Below, one piece after another: positions 1 to 11,832 of a stretch of 64,000 nt of DNA; within the stretch, counting starts at the first letter, position 1; each line of letters starts with the position of its first letter. The notes under the pieces were generated by a model, which was not told the DNA's origin, searched no databases, and saw only the letters and a list, made by a program, of their open reading frames with translations. Source of the stretch: Sipunculus nudus. Taxonomy: Eukaryota > Annelida > Sipuncula > Golfingiida > Sipunculidae. Position numbers and translations under genes: made by a program. The stretch is from NCBI GenBank assembly GCA_026874595.1, contig CM049307.1:49325678-49389677 (forward strand), read 5' to 3'.

Positions 1-213
1 AATGCAAATTAACTAAATTCTGATGTGATTTGCATCCTTCTTAATCGTTTACATACATGCATGTCAAATACTGATTTTTGGTTATTTGTGTACTGGCATT
101 ATTTTCAATAATTACTTTCCGCAAGACAATTAATTTTTTCCACGTTCTAATAGGTTCTTAAACTCGAATAAGCATAATCCCAACACAATCAGGATCTCTT
201 TGGGGCATAAAGA

Positions 214-399
214 TTACACTCCCTCATAATCAGATACAGACATAAGTGGTTTTCCTAAACCATCATCAGACCAAGCCGCAAACCACAACAAAAGAGATCT
301 GTCTGCACTGTGAAACACAGCTGTTAAACAAGGCTTCTCTGCCCATAATCCAAAGGCTTTAGCTCCAGCATGCATTATAAAGCAAAATATGTAGCTCAA
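214..399 (-). CDS. Possible orphan exon or gene fragment (61 codons)
   Basis: The minus strand reads MHAGAKAFGLWAEKPCLTAV, then FHSADRSLLLWFAAWSDDGL and a short end PLMSVSDYEGV to a stop. Amino-acid composition is unusually protein-like for such AT-rich DNA (Trp/Ala/Gly/Asp balanced, no low complexity). I do not recognise the family. It might be the last exon of an upstream minus-strand gene, a processed fragment, or chance; no promoter or partner exon is visible. Confidence 0.2.
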   Translation of the reverse strand: MSYIFCFIMHAGAKAFGLWAEKPCLTAVFHSADRSLLLWFAAWSDDGLGKPLMSVSDYEGV

Positions 400-3300
400 T
401 ATTCATGGAGAAAGTACTGTTGCACTTATTTATAGGACAGTTGTACCTGACATATGATCCTTTTGATATGATTTTAGTGTGGAGGCTTGGCATCCTCTTT
501 TTATTGCGCCTCAACAAATGGTAGCCACGCAAACCTCTTTTTCGCTGGTTCCCGTTCCGTATCTGTTAGATGGTGATTAGCTGTATCCCGGTGTTATAAC
601 CCTGGTTTTACAGTAGGTGCGGGGATACGCTGCCGTTTCCTCTGGAAATGCTTATTTCCTTAGTGACGTCACAACCTATGCAGGTTATTCATTCACAGCT
701 GAAAGTACAATGATCTGATCAGCGCACTGCTTGTCCATTTACCCTGTCTGCCGAGAAAATGTGAGGGGAGATATTTTTTTTATAATAAAGTACAGAGACT
801 TGGTACCCCTCCCCCCCCCCCCCCCCCCCCGGGAAAGAATGTTCCCCGCTCAAACTGTCATTATATATGAATATTTAAATAAGTATGCATGCAAGGGTAT
901 ACGTTTTCTTTTGTCTTTATATTATGGAATATATCTATTATATAAACTCTCTAGAGATTTTGATATTTAAATAAGTATATATTGGAACATGTGTGTAAAT
1001 TAAATACCTGTTATTCACTTACATTTGTGACTAATCAATTATGACCAAGTCAAAATGCACGCACAGCAGATGGAACATCTTTCTATTAACGGGAAATATC
1101 GTGATATCCTCTCTGAATACCCAGATTTTAGTCTATAATATGAGATGTCTTAGATATTGGAACAAAAAAATCACACGAAAAGAAAACATATTTGGTAAAC
1201 GCTGCATGTAACAATTAAGTGTCTATACCTATATGAGAACACCAATTTCAAAGCATAAACGTATGTACTACGAGTTCTTAACCGGAAACGGTGAGACGTT
1301 CACGTGTAGAAAAGCTGTTAGATCTCTGTGCAGAACATAAACAGTAAGTGTTGTATACGGGTAATTACATAATTACACTGTTACACTGTTGAAGGTGACG
1401 TTGTGCGGGACGTCGAAGGTCTATAGCCCAAGTCCTTCATTAAATCTTACCACTTTTTGCTCAAACAAATGGTTATGTTTTTCTATGCTTCACTCGTATG
1501 GAGTATTATCTTTAAAGTAAACATAAAATTGCTCAAGGTCAATGAACGAAATTCTTACATAAAATGACCACCACAGTGAACGTGCACCATATATTACGGA
1601 AACTGTGTCGAATAAAAAAACCGACCAGCCAGTTGGAGATGTTGCTATAATTTGCTACATGTTATGATAGTTCTGTTTTTCCAGAAGGCCACATTATTTT
1701 GTTACACAACAGAATCATTTATACTAATTTGATTGTTGAGTTACACTGAGTTGAAAATATTTGTGTTAGATAATCTATTTAGTATCATGTTCCTTATATC
1801 AGCTATATTTTGTAACTATGGGGAACTTCGCTGTTTTGGTTTGCCGTTCAATAACGTAACGCGCAAGGGGTAGCGAAGAAATTGTACAAATATTAAGCTT
1901 GTTACAGGCTGTAAAAGGTCAATTGGAACATTCTAGAAACTGGTATCTGTATTTCTAACCAAGTAACCTGGTTAAAACTTGAGATAATTCTTTAGTTGTG
2001 AAAAGCATACATTTTATGAAGCTTTGATTGTTCTGGCGTTGAACATTGCTTGTTCGGGCTTTTTAACTGATGAATCTGTACATCTGACCTAAGCAAACAA
2101 CTGCCACTAAAACCTGAAATCTGGTGGAATATACTTGTACTACAAGACAGGTATAGACCTGAAACAATGAAAAGTTAAATCTTAAAAGTATTCTGGGTTA
2201 GGTATGCACCCTAAATATGTCTTCTGCTTAACAAAAAAAACATGTACAAATGAAATATCTACTTGAAATAAACATGCAAATACGTACACACACACAAAGA
2301 CTTGATGACTTACATTAAAATTCATAGAGAAACGTTTGGTGATTTTGGTTGAATTTGTATACTAGTATATTTGCTGAAGCAGTATTTGATAACAGCTGTA
2401 GCAGTTTTTTTTTGTTTGTATGGAATCTATAAAGATTCTATTGTGTACCTTTTGTCAACCGCATGACGTAACCATTAATCCTACTCCAGACTTCCAACGA
2501 GCGAAGGAGCCAAGACTATTACATCAGTTGTTATTGTTTATTGTTGAATACGATCGCAGCACTCACTGCAAGCGACATCCGTCGGAAATACCAGGAACTT
2601 TTGTTGTCTTGTCTCCTGTTTAATTCTTGTTTGCCAGATATTTATAATGATGTTCATTTGAGAGTTGGATGTATATAGGAAACATTTAGAATAAGGACTT
2701 GTAAAAGCATTTGTTAAATATGAAGAAATTTTCAAGATGACCAACCGCTGCGTAGGAGTGTGAAACGTGTTTTAAAACGTGTAGCATATATGTATAAGTT
2801 TTAGAAGTCCGCGCTCTCTCTCTTGTTCATGAGATTATATATATATATATAAGTTTTTTAGCGTTTTTTTTAAAGTGTGGGACATTCTGCAAATGTATGC
2901 GCATGAAAGGGAATTGGGCGTGGGAAGGGGTAGCCCCTCACACAGTTTGGAAAATTTTGATAAGATAAAACATAAAATTTTGTATTTTCAGTGCAGTATT
3001 TTTTCCATTTTCATATTTTAACCACAACTGCACCAAAAATTTATTAAATACTGAATTTACAGAATCATGTCTGCAAAATTGGTAATTTTATATCCTAATA
3101 TAGTCTTCTTCAAATCTTAAGAAAATTTCAGATCCGTTACTGGGTTTTTAATTTTAATCAAAACTAAAGGCGTGCATGGTATGAAGTATGAAACATATAA
3201 AGGCCTAATGAGAGTCAAAGGATATACCATTTTCAAACTTACTTGAAGTTAAGTTATAATTATCAAATAAATATTTCATGAAAAATCAATTTACAGAAAA

Positions 3301-5719
3301 CTGACTTGATGTCACTCATATCTAACAAAACATTGAGATATAAAAAAAATTGTTATATTCCAAAGCAGACCTCTGTATAAGATTATCAGTTAAAATATAA
3401 CGCATACAAGTAGGCCTCTATTTCCAACAGTAATATGAATTGCATTATATTCAATTCCCTTACCTGTAAAAATTAACAAAAACTGGCCTTTATTACTAAT
3501 CCCACTCCATTAAGGAAATTGAGTCAAAGTTGTTTTCACGTGAAGCATGTAGACTGAGAAGAAATACAATGATTTACCATTCAAATTAATGGAATTTATG
3601 TCATTTCACAAAGAAAGGTCACACAATATTATAAAGTATCTTAATAGATTATTTCCAACTTTGTCGCAATATTTTCGGAACGATAATGATTAAGAATAAA
3701 CTAAACCACTGTTTAATTTGCTGTACAATGAAATTTCTATCTATCCTTGACATAAATTCGACCGATAATCGTGTTGGACCTCTTCAGTCGATCGATTATC
3801 GATTGATGCGGCCCAGCCTCGTCCGCTAATTAGTATCCCGACATGCAGTATGGATATAATTGGCTTTTACAAATTTGTAACACTTAGCACACTGAAAACT
3901 AGTCCATCTATGATAAATGATCCCGTTAAATCTACTGGAACTGTCAATTGTTGTTATTATTATTCTATGATCGTACTGTATAAACCTACATTACGCACGT
4001 AGCTGGCGCTAGTGTGATGGAGGAAATGGCTAACCGACTCCACCAACAACCCTCCTGCTTGGTTCTGAGGTCACTGATTGGCCAAGAATACAACGCTGGC
4101 ACCGGCATACCTGACCTTGACCTTGACCTCCTATAGCCTCTGGACTCAGATGGGGGACTCGTGAATTCTCCCTCATTAGACCTAGGCCACTGTTGTTTAC
4201 ATAACCTGTCCAGGGCAAGCAAACTAGCTGGCAAGGACATGTCAGATTCATAACCATACTACACATGCTTTGATGCATGATACTGCTACAAAAATAAATG
4301 CAGCATGCGGCCATTTTTTTACCCTTGAATAAGTGAAAATGTGTGAAATATTGAGGAGAGTAGTTATATTTGTTGAAAATAAAAGACACTACGTCAGACT
4401 ATATATATATAAAACTGCCTGTTATATCTTATGTTTTAATGGCATTTTATAACATACATAATTTAAGAAGTATGGTAGTTATGAAGGTGAAGTTTTTATA
4501 TGATAATTCATTATGAGTATACATATGAAAAGTCCGTGTTTGTACGAAAAACAAACAACAAAAGATCGACTAAGTCGCGGTGACTTCATTTAAAGTACAC
4601 ATTGAAGCAATAATAATAATAAGAAGAAGAAGAAGAAAAAGAAAAAGAAGAAGAGTCATAACAATTATTGTTATTATTCTCAATATTATTTATAACTGTA
4701 ATTGTAAAAGTATATAATTGTAAATATATAAAGTATATAATTGTAAATATACATATATATATATATACATATATATAAGTTTACATGTGCTCTGAAATAA
4801 TGTACCTGTGCTTTGAAATAACACAGTTGGTAATCTGGTATTCCAGTTTGGAAAAATTTACATTACTAAAGGAAAAGGCTAAATCGTACTTTAAATAAGA
4901 TATCACATTTGAGATGACAATTATCACAACAATTATTACCATTGAAGGAGGTAATATTCTAACAAGTTATCATATATTTAACCGACTCGGATTTATCTGT
5001 TTAATCTGTATACAAAGATGGAATCATGAGAACCGCAAAACCAGTATTATATCATCAAGATAACTTTATAACTTTATAACTTTTTTAAAATATCACTTAC
5101 AGACTTCAGTACACACCTCTGACGGTAATCTAAAACGGTAATCAAGTCATCCTAATTAAAGGATTGACAGCCGCGTCACATCCGTGCCCGGTCATGCGTA
5201 GAGGAAATGGTCGGCCGAAATATGCAATGTCGTGACAGCAAACGGCTTACTCTGTGATGTACCCGTCTTAATAAACACAGCCGTAGCTCGGCGCAATCCG
5301 TAAGTTCCGCGGTTTAACCCCCGCGGTGCTTCAAACAAAAGCCGCTCTGTTTTTGATAAACATTGAGAATTCTGGATATGAGTGAGGGAGAGAATAAAAG
5401 TTGGCACGAGGCGTGGGCCGGACTTGGCCTCGGGCTACACAAGCACATTCCTCGTACACGCGCGAGGTTAGAAGATGAATCACTAGATCAGTGATAACGC
5501 TGTCAGATGCTGGGGTGTTGCTGAATGCATTCACTACGTTCGGGTCAGGTTTACCGGTGAGACAAATGATACAGGCCAAGCGTCTGTCTGTAAGTGCTGC
5601 TAGCTGCTGTCGGTGGCGGCTGTGCGCTGTTTCGTGGATAAACACGCGTGCTGTATGAACGTGGGCAGCCAAGCAGCTTGTAATGCTGGGCTTGAGACCG
5701 CTGCTAGCATAAGTTAGAG
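400..5719. other. Upstream intergenic region, no gene recognised
   Basis: AT-rich sequence with poly-C at about 809-830, a GAA-rich run at 4621-4655, a tract of three direct TGACCT half-sites near 4108, and a fragment with ATCGATTATCGAT strings near 3795 that resembles hAT-MITE ends seen elsewhere in the window. A second MEF2-like string (TTATTTATAG) lies near 428. The 5160-5700 part is GC-richer and probably promoter-proximal. Confidence 0.5.
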
Positions 5720-5729
5720 CTATTTATAG
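5720..5729 (+). promoter_or_regulatory. MEF2-consensus / TATA-like site CTATTTATAG upstream of exon 1
   Basis: CTATTTATAG is a perfect palindromic match to the MEF2 consensus YTAWWWWTAR, 205 bp before the start codon. An E-box (CAGTTG) follows at about 5743. MEF2 plus E-box pairs are common in muscle promoters, and the gene encodes a sarcomere protein. The same string could act as a TATA-like element with initiation near 5750-5760. The region 5160-5770 is more GC- and CpG-rich than its surroundings. Function is inferred. Confidence 0.45.
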
Positions 5730-5933
5730 GAACCCTTTCGCCATCAGTTGCGCCCTCAGCCCGTGGCCTTCCCGGCAATACGACTCTGGTTTCGGTACCG
5801 CCTTAATGTTGGGACTTTCATGTGACCTCTATTTTGTTCTTGGGTTGTCCTGGAACACTTTCCATTTTGTGCCGCCCCAGGAACTTTACAGATTTTCACA
5901 AAACTTAGTCAAAAGGTAAAATTATAATAAAAC

Positions 5934-6032
5934 ATGGAGACTATCTGGTTACAGCGGCCGGCCAGTGATATGCCGTGGGGTTTTCGACTTCAGGGCGGCA
6001 GGGACTATCAACAGCCCCTCACCGTTATGAAG
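5934..6032 (+). CDS. Zasp: Zasp exon 1: start codon and first half of PDZ domain
   Basis: Encodes residues 1-33. PWGFRLQGG at residues 14-22 is the PDZ carboxylate-binding loop typical of ALP/Enigma/Zasp proteins, followed by RDYQQPLTV, where family members read near 'DFNQPLVI'. The ATG has A at -3 and G at +4, and an in-frame TAA lies two codons upstream, so no longer N-terminus is possible without a 5' intron. The exon ends in phase 0 at AAG|GTAAGA. The PDZ of this family binds the C-terminus of alpha-actinin and similar ligands (family knowledge). Confidence 0.9.
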
Positions 6033-6600
6033 GTAAGAACATTATAATTTTTTTTACTGTATACCGTAGATATTGAAATTTTCGTGGTGATTTAATTTTC
6101 GAGGAGGATGAGTATGAAACAATGTATGCTGATATACAAACTCGATATTCCAAGAAATCCGTCTAATGTGGTCTTAAAGGTCCATATGACGTTCGTATAA
6201 AAAGATCTGAGATAAATGGGGATATCTCGAATAACTTATCAAAGTGTTCATATTCTGTACCCGTGTGAACTATTGACTTTTTTTGCAGTATCAAACTATA
6301 GATACTGCATTTCTTGAAAGATCATCGTCCCAAAATCCTATATTTATATGGTTTATAATTATAGCCTCGTGAGTTATAATCCCGTCTATAGAACTTGAAG
6401 TTAACCGATCTTCTATTACATGTAGAATTTTGTATGTCATAAATTTTTATTGTGTCCCATTATCCCTTGAATATCGCTTAAGATGACAAGCACATATATA
6501 TGTATATATATATACCCACCTCTTTGATCTACACTGGGTATCTTATGACATGACCTTTACCCCGCCCTACAAAGACCTGATTACATAATGACATGTGTAG

Positions 6601-6606
6601 TATATG

Positions 6607-6679
<73 letters not shown>
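6601..6679. repeat. (TA)n microsatellite
   Basis: About 79 bp of near-perfect TA dinucleotides with two interruptions, inside intron 1. Confidence 0.95.
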
Positions 6680-6682
<3 letters not shown>

Positions 6683-7054
6683 ATGTTTGTCGTATACCGC
6701 GCATCATAATGGTAGAAATACATAGCTTAAATATGGTTACAGGTATGGTTAAATGGTATTGTGATATTTGTATTGTGTGGGGGCCTTGTTGATGCCTTGT
6801 CCTATTTACTCTGGTTCATCTCATATTCAACAACAAAACCTACAGAAAGAATGCCTAAAGGATCATTCCTAAATAAATCATGGCAAAAAACTCAAATATC
6901 ATTACATGCGTTATATACATTTATGTATATATGCACATATACATACATATGAACATGTACATGTCTTTGCACATATAATCATCAATATATATACACATAT
7001 ACAAATATATACACATATATCAAACACCCACAAATATATATATTATACTTACAT

Positions 7055-7100
7055 ACATACATATTATATATATATATATATATGGAGATATATATATATA

Positions 7101-7137
<37 letters not shown>

Positions 7138-7140
7138 GGA
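7055..7140. repeat. Compound (TA)n-(GA)n microsatellite
   Basis: TA runs interrupted by GGAGA switch to a (GA) tract from 7104, in a wider zone (6.9-7.14 kb) of short CATA/TATA repeats. Confidence 0.9.
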
Positions 7141-7845
7141 GGGAGGGAGTATGTAAGTGCATTGATAACAAGCTAGCAGACAGCAACACAGACCAATTCC
7201 ACAATTATCATATAGGCTTCTCTCTGAGAGAAAACAACAAGATACTAATAATAAACACAATGTCCTCACGGTCGAGGTGTTTTTCGATACTGATACGGGG
7301 AGGAGGGTTTTATGAGCGTGTAGGTGTAATAGCACGACCTGGGTCACTGATGTTTCTGTTTTACGGAGTTGTTTATTCATACGGGATATGATGAGAGACA
7401 GTTGTGTTACATGTAGATACTTACCAGTCGCCTATTATAGAGGACCTCAATGAGAGATGCCAGAGTCGTTTAGAATGTGCCCTGCCTAGCTCTTAAAGAA
7501 ATCAGCGCCCGTCTGTCAGATTCTATCAGATAATATCAACCTGGCACGAGTGTGCGAGATTTGATGCAAAAAAAGACACATTCCATGCATGACGGACTGC
7601 CCCACGTAATTGCTCGTGGACGAGTAGCAGCTGACATAATGTGTATGCACGTCACTAAAATAAATATTGTTATTCAACGATAAATTATTTACACATTTGT
7701 TAATTTGTTGTATCTTGACACTGTATTGGAACAAGCTTCCATGAAACCTGGACCAACCTTTTATTGAACTTAAAAACCTGAACATCTATCAATTTGCATA
7801 AAATTTGTTATCTCAGAAGGAGGTTACGTTTTCACCCGTGTTTTA

Positions 7846-8100
7846 AGATCAGCTTACGGTAAGTCATCTGAGCTATAACGATCACGCTTTGTTCCATGTC
7901 TGTCCTTCCTTCCAGCTGTCTTGTTGTTCGTTTACAGGGCACAAATCGTAAACGTTGGACCTAGAAAATTCCATGGAGGTCCATAAAAAGGCTCCTTGGA
8001 AACCTGAAATTAGCTCACTGCTATCTATATTCTTAGATTATGGGGCTTGTCCATGCACCCTAGAATAATTAAATGTTTGATACAAAAGCTCTCAAGAATT
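7846..8100 (+). mobile_element. Family-2 Helentron-like element, 5' part, cut by element at 8101
   Basis: Carries the family-2 5' module: a degraded AGCTCAGCTGAC start, the TCATCTGAGCTATA stretch, a CTGTCC-rich tract, GGGCACAAATCGTAA, CCTTGGAAACCTGAAATTAG and TTGATACAAAA. Homology stops exactly at 8100 where GTATCCCC begins, so a family-1 element inserted here; no clear continuation is seen after 9573. Confidence 0.7.
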
Positions 8101-9573
8101 GTATCCCCAGACAAAGTCGGGATACTATGGTTTCACGACGGTCCCGCCGGTCACTGGTGGCGCCACCTATTATCCTTTTCTTGTTTTTACGCCTTTTAAT
8201 ACCCCCATAATTGCCACTTGACAGTACTGTAAGCATTATTAGTCAAAAAACTAATGGACAGATTTCTTTCATAGTATGCACATGTAGAGAGATGGGTTAT
8301 GTGATGAGGTCTATTTACATTTGGGTCATGACCTTTACCATGAGAGTGGCCTTGATCTTTAATGTGTCCATATTTGATAAAAATCACACACCTCTTATGA
8401 TATCTCCAGTGTTGATAGCCATAGTGATTTCAAACGTGACTTATGTATGGCCAAACACTAAAGTAAGAACCCTTTAGGTTCTAGGGTCATGAGGTCAAAG
8501 GTCAAGGTCACTGGACTGGCATCTTAAAAGATACTATGGAAGCATTTTAAGCCAAACTTTCATCCCAGGTCTTCCATCTTGAATATATAGCTCACTTGCC
8601 AATAGTGGATGATCCATATCAATTTTGGGGTCACAAGGTCAAAGGTCAAGGCCACAGGAGCTATCCGTCAAAATTTAGTTTCTGGATGATAATTCCTGCT
8701 TTTATTCATGTATTGATTTCAAACTTGACTTATATATGTCCCATTGGAAAAGCAAGACCCGAATTGATTTTGGGGTCATGAGGTCAAAGGTCAAGGTCAC
8801 AGCTAGGACACATCTTTAAAAAGATGTGGGTGCATTTTCAGCCAAACATTTCATCTCAGATTTTTCATCTTGCTCATATAGTTCACCTGCCAAGAGTGGA
8901 AGACCCCTATCAATTTTGAGGTCACAAGGTCAAAGGTGAAGGTCACAGGAGCGATCTGTGCAAAAATTAGTTTCTGGATGATAATTCCTGCTTTCATTGA
9001 TGTATGGATTTCAAACTTGACTTGTATATGTCCCATTGGAAAAACAAGACCCAAATTGATTTTGGGGTCATGAGGTCAAAGGTCAAGGGCACAGGACACA
9101 TCTTTAAAAAGATGTGGATGCATTTTCAGCCAAACATTTCATCTCAGATATTTCATCTTGCACATATAGTTCTCCTGCCAAGGGTGGAAGACCCTATCAA
9201 TTTTGAGGTCACAAGGTCAAAGGTGAAGGTCACAGGAGCGATCTGTGCAAAAATTAGTTTCTGGATGATAATTCCTGTTTTTATTGATGTATGGATTTCA
9301 AACTTGACTTGTGTATGTCCCATTGGAAAAGCAAGACCCAAATTGATTTTGGGGTCATGAGGTCAAAGGTCAAGGTCACAGGACACATCTTTAAAAAGAT
9401 CAAGGTCACAGGATCAACATCTTCAACAAGATTGTGGATTGTTAGATAGAAGAAACAATAAATATGCCAAGTGTCAGTATATGCTGCTTAAAATGGGGGT
9501 CTATTCTTAAAGGGGGGGGGGGGCTATTATGTCTGGGGATACTCTGGCACCTGCGGTGCCAAGAAATGTCTAG
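8101..9573 (+). mobile_element. Family-1 Helentron-like non-autonomous element, copy 1
   Basis: Starts GTATCCCCAGACA, with the inverse TGTCTGGGGATAC just inside the 3' end, then hairpin GGCACC-TGC-GGTGCC, a 9-nt spacer ending GT, and terminal CTAG. Flanked by T on both sides without a target duplication. Asymmetric inverted repeats, a 3' hairpin, T^T insertion and an internal tandem array are the described architecture of Helentron-associated non-autonomous elements such as bivalve 'pearl' repeats. The inside is a 5' module with GGTGGCGCCACC (8156) and about 3 dimeric satellite units (half-unit about 144 bp). No Rep/helicase coding is present. Confidence 0.8.
8480..9420 (+). repeat. Internal satellite of family-1 copy 1
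   Basis: Alternating half-units of 142-146 bp anchored on GGTCAAAGGTCAAGGTCAC (at 8492, 8638, 8781, 9073, 9360) and GGTCAAAGGTGAAGGTCAC (8927, 9215). Each half also has TTTCATCTTG- or TTTCAAACTTGACTT-type landmarks. Confidence 0.9.
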
Positions 9574-10180
9574 TTTTCTAAGGATACCTCTGTAGTGAAT
9601 GTCCCAGATTCCTTACACCCTGCTCCACCGCCAAGATTCGGGAATACGGTGGGACCGCCTATAAATAACCTTTCTATGATAAATGTGCAGTCATTTTGAA
9701 AACAAGCATTACAACGGTCGATAATTCTCAATTTTCAGTGTAACTTATTAAATGAAAACTGCAAATATTTTACGCATGAAGGAAAATATGTAGCAGAACA
9801 TTGAGAATGGCCGTGATCGCATGGCTGATAAAGTTAACGGTAGTAGATAGAATGTTGGCACTAATATTGCATTGCCATGTAATTTGTTATAGTCTTTCTA
9901 CAAACCAGTTAAATTGAAATCGAAAACATAGGTATGCAGGAAAATGTTTATACCTGATTCACACGTTTCCGATCACTGACATAGGATGCCTTTCTGGTTT
10001 GATCTGTCAACATGTGTGCTCTCGCCCATCCATTCTGGCGTTCTAATAATCAGTAGTTTTATCTGCCACACTAATCAAAATCAAAGACTAAATTAAAGCA
10101 GTTTTGTCCAATTATTTAATTGCAAACATTACAATCAAGCGGACGGTATTATGCTGTATTATGCAAAACTCATATCTGTT
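9574..10180. other. Intronic stretch without recognised features
   Basis: Unique AT-rich sequence; no coding or repeat family recognised. Confidence 0.5.
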
Positions 10181-10510
10181 ATGCAGGACTCGAGTCAGGA
10201 CTTTGACTCGAGGATCCAGGACTCGGACTTTAACTCGAGAGTCCTGGACTCGGATCCAGGCACTCGAGAAATGTCACGTGTACTATAGAGACTTATATAA
10301 ATGCATGACCTATACCAACAGAATATTAGTCCTATAAAAATGATATTATCAAAGCTTTTGTTCTGCATTGGGAGGGGGATGGGTCATAAAACGTGTAAAC
10401 TAAAATAGGACTCGGGCTCCAAATGACTCGGACTCGAGATAGGTGGATTTGGACTCGAATCTCAATGACTCGAACTTACACTCTGACTCGAGTGCTGTGA
10501 GCTCGACCAC
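10180..10510. repeat. GACTCGAG-rich repeat element
   Basis: Two clusters (10188-10270 and 10408-10492) of GACTCGAG/GGACTCGG words around an AT-rich core. A related piece is at 15149-15445 (GGACTCGACC, GACTCCCGAGTCC). Probably a DNA-transposon MITE with repetitive ends; termini not resolved. Confidence 0.45.
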
Positions 10511-10656
10511 AGCAATGCGCCAGATGACACTATGGGGAATAGACGCATTATCCGTCGGTGTATACAGAGACGAGGCACTGCATGCATTCTAGTGGTGCCC
10601 TGTCTGATTTTACTAATTGTCCCTTCTTTGGCAACATAACCAAACATGATCTGGCA

Positions 10657-11832
10657 TAAGCCCCATTCACACTGTCCCGGATCAGCCAACGGATGCCCCA
10701 AATGAGCGATCCCTGGTGTACCGTACAGCGTCCGCCGTCATCCTTGGTTCCATCCGTGCTTATCCGTTGTGATCCCTCGTGGTCCGGGAACTGCTACGGA
10801 AGTTTTGAACTGTTCAAAATTTCCGTAGCGGCGTCTACGGTCTGGGTCCGCCGTGCTCCTGCCGTGGCGTGTCCCTGATTGACCATAGCACGTCCCTGCA
10901 TTGATCCGTACCCATCCTTGGTGCTCCCTGGCCATCCGTCGCTAAAAACAGAACGGACGTTTCAGGTTTGCGCTACGGTTGTGTACGGCAGCGTTAGGAT
11001 AATCCGTGGTTGACCGTAGTGCCACCGTCGTATGATCCCTAGCCGAATACGGAGCGGTGAGGGACAATCACGACCATGCAGGGATACACACGGACGACGA
11101 CGGAATCATCAAGGTTTCTGTACAGACCACGAGGGTCTGTCTCCGGTCACGCCACGGTCATGTACGGAAGATAGATGACTAGGGCTTGGGTATATATAGT
11201 CCCTCCAAATGTCTTGTGTCATATCTCATCATGGATCCACATAGGTTACAGGCAACAAGTTGAAAACATTATAGTGGCGATAAACTATTTGAAAACTGTG
11301 AGAAAAAGGAGAAGAGCAGTGTGGGTCCGTAAATTGCTACAAAGAAGACCACTTTTCGGCCAATATGACCGCCTCATGTCTGAAATTAGAGTAGAAGATA
11401 TTAATGCTTCTAAGAACTTTATGAGACTTGTACCATGTGAAACATGTGAAAAGAGGGCTGACAAGCTGAGACTGCCCTTTTTATACGAAAAAGCAGCGCA
11501 GCTTAATCCGTAGCACGACCCTAACACTTCCGCCACATGCCGTGGTACCTCCGTATCTATCCGTCATGGTCCGTACTAAAACCCTCATGATCCTTAGTCA
11601 TTCCGTGAATATTCACGGAAGAGTTACGGAGATCCTTGGTGAATCCGCCCTGTGTCCGTATTGAAACCCTGGTGTTCCGTACTGAAACCTTGGTGGTTCG
11701 TACTGAAACCCTGGTGATCCCTGACAACACCGCAGGGAATATCGATCCACCATCATTCACCACGGATCACAAGTCCATGGCCGTCCGTGGTGATCCGTAG
11801 GTTAATCCGGGACAGTGTGACTGGGGCTTTAC
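10657..11832 (+). mobile_element. PIF/Harbinger-like non-autonomous element
   Basis: Ends are inverted: AAGCCCCATTCACACTGTCC at left, and at right the reverse complement of AAGCCCCAGTCACACTGTCC, both followed by CGGATYA. Flanks have ATA/TTA-type trinucleotides, compatible with the TWA target of PIF/Harbinger but not a perfect duplication. The interior is filled with CCGT/ACGG words and two strong palindromes (10794-10829 and 11601-11618). It encloses a transposase-like fragment, so it is a decayed or internally deleted copy. Confidence 0.7.
11175..11513 (+). pseudogene. HARBI1/PIF transposase N-terminal fragment
   Basis: A 112-codon open frame whose middle reads VWVRKLLQRRPLFGQYDRLM then SEIRVEDINASKNFMRL. 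This matches the N-terminal segment of PIF/Harbinger (HARBI1-like) nucleases, typically 'WV.P.L..R...G.Y..L..EL...D...F.NF.R'. The DDE nuclease domain that should follow is missing; the frame ends at CEKRADKLRLPFLYEKAAQL plus two residues. Upstream residues look like random read-in. Sits inside the inverted-repeat element at 10657-11832. A relic, not a functional transposase. Confidence 0.65.

Noticed and set aside
5280..5335. CCGCGG-flanked T-arm-like hairpin suggestive of a tRNA or SINE
   Set aside because: The B-box is not matched (GGTTTAACC), and no A-box or acceptor stem pairs with it.
5331..5672. 113-codon minus-strand frame in the GC-richer upstream region
   Set aside because: No recognisable domain; overlaps the presumed promoter region, and length is explained by local GC content.
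6604..7391. Frames rich in Tyr-Ile or Ser-Leu
   Set aside because: Translations of TA and GA microsatellites.
8211..9360. Multiple open frames on both strands over the satellites (also 33.1-34.6 kb)
   Set aside because: The same 60-70 residue strings recur with the satellite period on both strands; artefacts of tandem repeats.
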